DNA of 64,000 nt from assembly GCF_900104695.1 (NCBI RefSeq), contig NZ_FNSW01000002.1, forward strand, positions 124,001 through 188,000, read 5' to 3'. This stretch comes from Paenibacillus sp. GP183 (GTDB lineage Bacteria; Bacillota; Bacilli; Paenibacillales; NBRC-103111). Positions 59,063 through 64,000 of this stretch are shown in pieces (positions within the stretch are counted from its first letter, which is position 1; every line of letters starts with the position of its first letter). The translations under genes and the position numbers were made by a program. A model generated the notes under the pieces. That model searched no databases. It saw nothing but the letters and a program-made list of their open reading frames with translations, and had not been told where the DNA came from.

Positions 59063-59300
59063 TGTATTCGCTAAAATAGAATTGAGCCACTTAAGGGCAG
59101 TTTGATAACAATTTAAGTGAGCCACCGAATTACCAATTCTCTTAGAAACCTCGTATGCTAGAGTTTGCCGACAAACTAGCAGAGAGGAAGAAAAGGATGA
59201 TCACAGTGGCTCAATTCCATCTTATCAAACATTGCATCGAGCGTGAAGGGCTCAGCCAGCGGGAAACTGCTCAAAAGCTAGGCATTTCCCGGAACACATA
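59063..59300 (+). mobile_element. istA: IS21-family remnant with istA N-terminus
   Basis: Terminal sequence TGTATTCGCTAAAATAGAAT followed by TGAGCCACTTAAG is IS21-like. ATG 59197 begins MITVAQFHLIKHCIEREGLS, then QRETAQKLGISRNT, the HTH start of IstA. After 34 codons it ends at the junction near 59300 with the HNH fragment. The rest of the element is missing. Confidence 0.8.
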
Positions 59301-59742
59301 GGTAGGGCTCTCGAGCCAATTACTATATGATTCTTGAGCAATTCCCCATGCTTCAGTCCTCGATCTCCAACGATTATCTTTGAGAGTCGGTGGGGTAGGA
59401 GATCCCTGCTCCCTATCTAACCCGCATAAAGATATGATTGCGAATGCAAGACTCTGTTCGGAAGTATTTAAATGGTGAGCAGGCTGAATAGGAAAACCGA
59501 ATTTGTACTCTAATGCTCGAAAAGTGTTATCTTGGTCAGGCCAAATGTAACTGGTTCGATCTTTGTTATGGTCAAGTTTATTTACATTGCAATATTTGCA
59601 AGCAAGCAAGAAATTGTCCCAATCTAGCTCTGGCCCTTGGTTGGCTACAGGAATAACATGTTCCACTTCGGGCATGTTTTTTATTGGCATTTCACAGTAT
59701 GAACAATACCAACCAATTCTATTGCCCTTTTCAGAATCGTAA
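59300..59742 (-). pseudogene. HNH endonuclease fragment, truncated at both ends
   Basis: Reads IGWYCSYCEMPIKNMPEVEH then VIPVANQGPELDWDNFLLAC and KYCNVNK, a complete CxxC...EH...CxxC...HNH core of the TIGR02646/PtuB-like type. The 5' end runs into the stop region of the solute-binding gene (no start codon of its own), and the 3' end is cut by the IS21 remnant. In intact systems such HNH proteins accompany an ATPase in Septu-like or retron defence; no partner is here. Confidence 0.75.
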
Positions 59743-61479
59743 TTATTTTGAATACTTAGCCGCTAAATCTACCGCCTTGTTATACTCATCCGTATACCAT
59801 TTCACAAAGTCGTTGATCCCTACTTTATTCGCATCAGAGATCATTTTCTCCTTCAATGAATTATACTCGGCATCGTCTTTGGCAAAGACCATCTTCCAGG
59901 AATTGGTCTTAATGATATCCCCGGCTCTTGATGAAATATCTACCATAGCGTCCGTCAAGATCGGATATGTTGCTACCGCTTCTGTTTGTGTTTTGCTTGC
60001 GTTCTTTGTGAAGTAGCTATTCATATCATAAGCTCCAAAGTCGGCTTGCCACTCGAGTCTAAGCTTGGTATCTGCAGGAGCATAAGGCGATTTATCCCAA
60101 AATACATTTCCTACCGCAGCGCCGTCACTCGGGTTAATGCTGGAACCCCAAAGGGAAAGTGCATTCAGCGGTGAAGCACCCTTCGAATAGGTCTTGCCGT
60201 CAGCAAATACATAGTCCGGGTGCTGCTGTATATCATAGAATTTTTGTGTCAAAGCAGGCTTACCGTTTGCATCGATATCCCACGTAACACCCTTAGGACC
60301 ATTTTGCGTAATGCGTGCGGCGTCGAAAGAATAATTCCAGTTAACAAACTGCATTGCTTTTTCAATATTCTTGGAAGACGCGCTCACGGACAGCGTCCAT
60401 GGAACACCTACCGGCTGTAAAGCCGAAAGAAGCCTTGTGTAACCAAACGGGATCGGCATAAACCCAATATTCTGATTTTGTCTTTTCACTGTGGAGAAGT
60501 CACTGGTGCCCCAACCGTCAAGAGCAAACAGTACTCTACCCGCGGTTGTCTTTGCAACGGCATCGTTAAAACGCTGCGTAATTGAGTCAGGATCCAGCAG
60601 ACCCATTTGATTTGCTTTATAGAGGAAATGCAAGAAGCTCATGTAGGAGCTATCATCACTCAGTATGGACTCAACCTTGGACTGCCCATTGGCGTTATGG
60701 ATTTCTGCCAGACTTCTTTCATCGGGAATTTTACTGCCCATTAAAGGTGCTGCAAACATTCCCATTGTCATATAGGACTGGTCCCAGTCCTTCCAGATTG
60801 ATAAGGCGTAAACTTTCTGTCCGTCAGCATTCGTTGGTTCCGCATCCTGCATCTTCTTTAAAACAGTAAGCAGGTCATCCAAAGTATTGATTTTCGGAGC
60901 CCCAACTTTTTTATATAGATCATACCGAATAAACGGTCCGACATCTCCCTTTGTTTCAGGTGCTGTCTTAATCTTTACGCCTACTCCATAAGCTTTTCCC
61001 TTTCCTTGGCTTATGTTATCTGCATAATACTTCAAAGAAGTTGCTGCATTCGCATAAAGATTCGGAACAAGTTTCTTATAACCATCATATGCTAGGAGCA
61101 TACCAGCATCAACTGCATTCTCCACCTCTTTATAATCCTTAAATACAACGATATCCGGAAGACTTCCGCTCGCCATCAACGCTTGCAGTTTCTGTTCGCC
61201 CTTATCGCCGGCAGGCACAAAATTCAGGGTTACGCCTACCGCTTTTTTAACCTCATCTGCCCACCAGCCTTTCGCTACGCCCGATTCATTGGCCGGTAAA
61301 CTTAACACGGTAAGCTCTACATTGTCCTGAGAACTGCTTGTATTTGATGGACTTGCATCTGATGTGCTTGCATTGGGCGTACCCGAACTATTGGCATTAC
61401 TTGGTGTATTACCTTTGCAAGCTACCAAACTTGTCAGCATCACACTCGCAAGTAAAAATGCCAAAACTTTTCTTCTCAT
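59743..61479 (-). CDS. Carbohydrate ABC transporter solute-binding lipoprotein (LipO type)
   Basis: 578 aa. Signal KVLAFLLASVMLTSLVAC with lipobox Cys 21, a Ser/Asn/Thr-rich linker (about 22-55), then a family 1 solute-binding fold (GVAKGWWADEVKKAVGVTLN, LMASGSLPDIVVFKD, FALDGWGTSDF). Long binding proteins of this type serve oligosaccharide or uronide import in Paenibacillus with LplB/YtcP permeases, encoded directly upstream. The final codons meet the HNH fragment, a rearrangement edge, but the protein appears complete (KAVDLAAKYSK). Confidence 0.9.
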   Translation of the reverse strand: MRRKVLAFLLASVMLTSLVACKGNTPSNANSSGTPNASTSDASPSNTSSSQDNVELTVLSLPANESGVAKGWWADEVKKAVGVTLNFVPAGDKGEQKLQALMASGSLPDIVVFKDYKEVENAVDAGMLLAYDGYKKLVPNLYANAATSLKYYADNISQGKGKAYGVGVKIKTAPETKGDVGPFIRYDLYKKVGAPKINTLDDLLTVLKKMQDAEPTNADGQKVYALSIWKDWDQSYMTMGMFAAPLMGSKIPDERSLAEIHNANGQSKVESILSDDSSYMSFLHFLYKANQMGLLDPDSITQRFNDAVAKTTAGRVLFALDGWGTSDFSTVKRQNQNIGFMPIPFGYTRLLSALQPVGVPWTLSVSASSKNIEKAMQFVNWNYSFDAARITQNGPKGVTWDIDANGKPALTQKFYDIQQHPDYVFADGKTYSKGASPLNALSLWGSSINPSDGAAVGNVFWDKSPYAPADTKLRLEWQADFGAYDMNSYFTKNASKTQTEAVATYPILTDAMVDISSRAGDIIKTNSWKMVFAKDDAEYNSLKEKMISDANKVGINDFVKWYTDEYNKAVDLAAKYSK

Positions 61480-61533
61480 AAAGCGCCTCCAAATTTTATT
61501 TGTATTCCCTTAATTAGGGAATTACATTTGTTT

Positions 61534-62433
61534 TTATCCTTTGACTGCTCCAATCATGATACCGTTTACAAAGTACTTCTGTAAAAATGGATAGACACAT
61601 AAAATGGGTATAACAACTACCATCGATATCGTCATTTTTACGCCTGTCGGCGTTAAAACCGTCGCAAGATTTACCTGTGAACCGTTCGCCGCCGCTTGTC
61701 TCAGCGAATCCGCCAACGCATTGGACTCGTTTAAATACTGGTACAGCATATACTGTAAGGAGAAATATTTTGAATCCGTCATTAAAAACAGAGTATCGGT
61801 AAATGAATTCCACTGACCTACTGCGGAAAACACAGCCAGGGTTGCAACAATCGGTTTGGACAGCGGCATAATCAAGCGTACATATTTTGTGATATATCCC
61901 GCTCCGTCCAGGTCCGCAGATTCTTCCAAAGACGCAGGTATGCTCTCAACATAGGTTTTAAACAAAATTAGAGAAAACGGCGCTACAATTCCCGGTATGA
62001 TATAAGCTAAAAAATTATTTAAGAGACCCAGGTTTTTCATATTGATATACCAAGGTATGATTCCTGCATTAAAATACATGGTAATCAGTACGAAACGGTA
62101 CCATAACTTTCGTTTCCAGAACTCAGACTTACTGAAGGCATACCCTAAAAACGTTGTGCCAATCACAGTCAGCACTGTTCCCAGAACAGTCCTTCCTACT
62201 GAAACCAGAACCGAATTGGACAATCCATCAATTTTGAGGATCTGAATATAGTTCTCAAACTGAATTCCTTTTGGAAGCCAAGTGATAAGACCTTTTGTGA
62301 CTAAAGTGTTATCACTTATCGTATTGATAAACAGATAATAAAACGGTATCACACAAGAAAGAGTAAATAATGTCATAAATAAGTAATTTACGGAATTAAA
62401 AATATAATCGCCCATTGATAATTTATGTTTCAA
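61534..62433 (-). CDS. Carbohydrate ABC permease (YtcP/LplC type)
   Basis: About 299 aa, six membrane segments, EAA loop ESADLDGAGYITKYVRLIMPL (broken over the loop, about 190-212) and terminal MIGAVKG typical of the group. Start taken at TTG 62433 (MKHKLSMGDYIF) after GAAAGGAG; the TTG six codons upstream lies inside that ribosome binding site. Pairs with the permease at 62458-63381. Confidence 0.92.
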   Translation of the reverse strand: MKHKLSMGDYIFNSVNYLFMTLFTLSCVIPFYYLFINTISDNTLVTKGLITWLPKGIQFENYIQILKIDGLSNSVLVSVGRTVLGTVLTVIGTTFLGYAFSKSEFWKRKLWYRFVLITMYFNAGIIPWYINMKNLGLLNNFLAYIIPGIVAPFSLILFKTYVESIPASLEESADLDGAGYITKYVRLIMPLSKPIVATLAVFSAVGQWNSFTDTLFLMTDSKYFSLQYMLYQYLNESNALADSLRQAAANGSQVNLATVLTPTGVKMTISMVVVIPILCVYPFLQKYFVNGIMIGAVKG

Positions 62434-62457
62434 TACTCTCACTCCTTTCAATTACGA

Positions 62458-63381
62458 TTAAATGATTGATTCCCCTCTTGATATCTTTGACAAGAAATTT
62501 GCAAAGATCAGCAGTAAAACGCTTACTACTGATTTCAGCATGCCCACCGCAGTAGCGAAAGAGTAATGATACCCCACCATCCCTTGGTTATATACATAAA
62601 GGTCCAAGACTTCGATGGCATCTTTATTCATGGCATTCTGAAATACAAAATAATGTTCCAACCCGTTATTCAGCAAATTACCGATTGACAGCAATAAAAG
62701 AACGAAAAATGTTGGTAGCAGGCCTGGAACCGTGATATGCCAAATCGATTGCATCCTGCCTGCTCCGTCAATCTTGGCTGCTTCATACTGCTCGGCATCG
62801 ATACTAGTTAATGCGGCAATATATATAATTGCACTCCAGCCCAGACCTTTCCATATTCCGTAGCCCAACATGGAAAGCCAAACATGATGGCTGGATGCCA
62901 GAAAATTAATGCCTTCCTTCAAAACACCTGAATTTACCAATACTCTGTTTACAAGGCCGTCACTTGTAGAAAACATCGCATAGGCAATGGAATAAACCAA
63001 AACCCAGCTAATAAAATTGGGGATCGTTACCAGAGTCTGAACTGTTTTTCTGAATCGCATGATTTTTATTTCCGAGAGGAGTATTGCAAAAATCAATGGA
63101 AACACGGAAGTCACAATTCCCAAGAAACTCATTCCGAGCGTGTTTTTCATGACGCGTACAATATTTGTCATAGAGTAATGATCGGTAAACATCATTTTAA
63201 AATTCTGAAAACCGACAAAATCAGTGGAAAACAAATCTCTTCCCGGTTTGTAATTATAAAAACTATAGATCCATCCATAGAGTGGCATGTAAGAAAATAC
63301 AAACACCAATATCAGCAGCGGCAATACCAAAAGAAACAATCTAAAACCCTGTTGATTCAATAGCGTTTTAAAACCAACCAT
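62458..63381 (-). CDS. Carbohydrate ABC permease (LplB/YteP type)
   Basis: 307 aa, six membrane segments. Motifs FVFSYMPLYGWIYSFYNYKP near the start and EAA loop YEAAKIDGAGRMQSIWHITV (about 205) are typical of LplB/YteP proteins. First gene of the import operon. Start ATG 63381 after TTGGAGG; the ATG nine codons upstream overlaps that site. No ATPase gene is present, as usual for systems using a shared MsmX-type ATPase. Confidence 0.92.
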   Translation of the reverse strand: MVGFKTLLNQQGFRLFLLVLPLLILVFVFSYMPLYGWIYSFYNYKPGRDLFSTDFVGFQNFKMMFTDHYSMTNIVRVMKNTLGMSFLGIVTSVFPLIFAILLSEIKIMRFRKTVQTLVTIPNFISWVLVYSIAYAMFSTSDGLVNRVLVNSGVLKEGINFLASSHHVWLSMLGYGIWKGLGWSAIIYIAALTSIDAEQYEAAKIDGAGRMQSIWHITVPGLLPTFFVLLLLSIGNLLNNGLEHYFVFQNAMNKDAIEVLDLYVYNQGMVGYHYSFATAVGMLKSVVSVLLLIFANFLSKISRGESII

Positions 63382-63408
63382 TTTCAGACCTCCAATTGGC
63401 TTATTCAA

Positions 63409-63736
63409 AAATCCCTACAATATCAGACCAGCGGTCTTGTAATTGTCTCTATCATTTTTGCGTGTAGGTGCTGACAACGAATGTACGCGCGTACATTTTT
63501 TTCGTTAGTTGTTTTTACGCCTTACAATATTAAACATTTATGTAAACCAAAAAGACGAAAGCGCTCAATTGATGTAAGTTTATGTACATGTTAATTGCGT
63601 TAGTTGTTTAGCGCTCACATTGATGAAAATTAATGTACACGCGTACATTAATTAGTTGTAAGCGCCAACATTGTTTCAAAAATAATGTAACACAAGAAAA
63701 TACAGAGCGCAATATATTATTTGATAGGTTGTCCAC
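63409..63736. promoter_or_regulatory. Upstream region of the sugar importer with tandem operator-like repeats
   Basis: Three to four units of about 50 bp, each with a GCGC(T/C)CAxxATTG-like head, an ATGTAC...GTACAT palindrome and GTTAGTTGT tail. Palindromes: AATGTACGCGCGTACATT at 63479-63496 (perfect), TTATGTACATGTTAA near 63573, AATGTACACGCGTACATT near 63632. Likely binding sites for a cooperative repressor or activator of the operon. Confidence 0.65.
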
Positions 63737-63952
63737 TTACGTATTTCCATCTCGAGAATAAATAATCCATGTCCAATTAACATTTTCTTTGACTACATCA
63801 ATTCCTTTAATTTCATCCCAAATAGAATCCGCAATCTCGTTAAATGCTTCATGTAATGGTACACCTAAAAATAAATCAAATAAACTTAGAGTATGATTAT
63901 CGGCATTAACTTCAATCTCAAACCATAAATCTTCATTGAGACTTATAATCAC
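63737..63952 (-). CDS. Hypothetical protein, 71 aa
   Basis: GTG 63952 follows AAAAGGAGAG. Acidic, soluble, alternating strands and a helix (LSLFDLFLGVPLHEAFNEIA). Could be a small immunity or regulator protein; not recognised. Lies just upstream of the tandem repeats, transcribed in the same direction as the importer. Confidence 0.55.
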   Translation of the reverse strand: MIISLNEDLWFEIEVNADNHTLSLFDLFLGVPLHEAFNEIADSIWDEIKGIDVVKENVNWTWIIYSRDGNT

Positions 63953-64000
63953 TACAATACTCTCCTTTTGATAGCCAAAATTCGTGTCATTAGAGAGAAA

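Noticed and set aside
1-64000. CRISPR array
   Set aside because: No regularly spaced short direct repeats with unique spacers; the 26-34 kb repeats are spaced by whole genes.

Overview
The window looks like chromosome of a spore-forming, low-to-moderate GC Bacillota, most likely Paenibacillaceae. It carries an alpha/beta-type small acid-soluble spore protein (40.3 kb), a PhoU, a MgtC-like protein, and a Paenibacillus-style LplB/YtcP/lipoprotein carbohydrate importer. No rRNA, tRNA or CRISPR array was seen. The region is unusually scarred: five IS200/IS605 copies, an IS110 element, an IS21 remnant and at least ten broken genes.

Layout. 0-1 kb: IS110 element abutting a DUF2384 antitoxin-like gene. 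1.2-4.1 kb: YcgR/YcgQ-type membrane pair and phoU. 4.3-12.1 kb: accessory DNA with a broken GNAT gene, two complete IS605 copies, mgtC-like gene, a split GrpB gene and a lipoprotein. 12.4-22.3 kb: the best-preserved metabolic block, all on the minus strand: a YnjBCD-type ABC importer plus a YnjF-like CDP-alcohol phosphatidyltransferase, two FAD oxidoreductases, TVP38, a Crp/Fnr regulator, glutaredoxin-like and DsrE proteins and a broken thioredoxin. Two Crp/Fnr-type dyads lie in this block. 22.4-25.5 kb: RCC1-repeat protein, immunity-like protein, DUF6273 protein, double-MerR regulator.

26.2-34.7 kb: a cassette-like array of single small genes (antitoxin, hydrolase, GNAT, lipoprotein, 30-aa peptide, methyltransferase, NUDIX plus HIT, divergent SDR/AraC). 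The units are separated by a recurring hairpin repeat, often as site A, terminator hairpin, site B. The 361-bp antitoxin unit also occurs at 0.64-1.0 kb with one base difference, and its ends coincide with the repeat. This resembles integron-cassette behaviour, but no integrase is present and the repeat is not a canonical attC.

34.7-40.5 kb: aldo-keto reductase, GGDEF protein, SRAP peptidase, ATP-dependent DNA ligase, SASP. 40.7-58.5 kb: a decayed phage-like or integrative region (YolD-like, primase/Toprim, RadC-like, DnaN, PAPS-reductase-like, many small basic proteins). In it a structured leader RNA with a built-in terminator recurs four times. 58.2-59.7 kb: a junkyard of gene fragments (PBP, stalk domain, IS21 istA, HNH). 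59.7-63.4 kb: the carbohydrate ABC importer, preceded by a tandem array of about 50-bp operator-like repeats.
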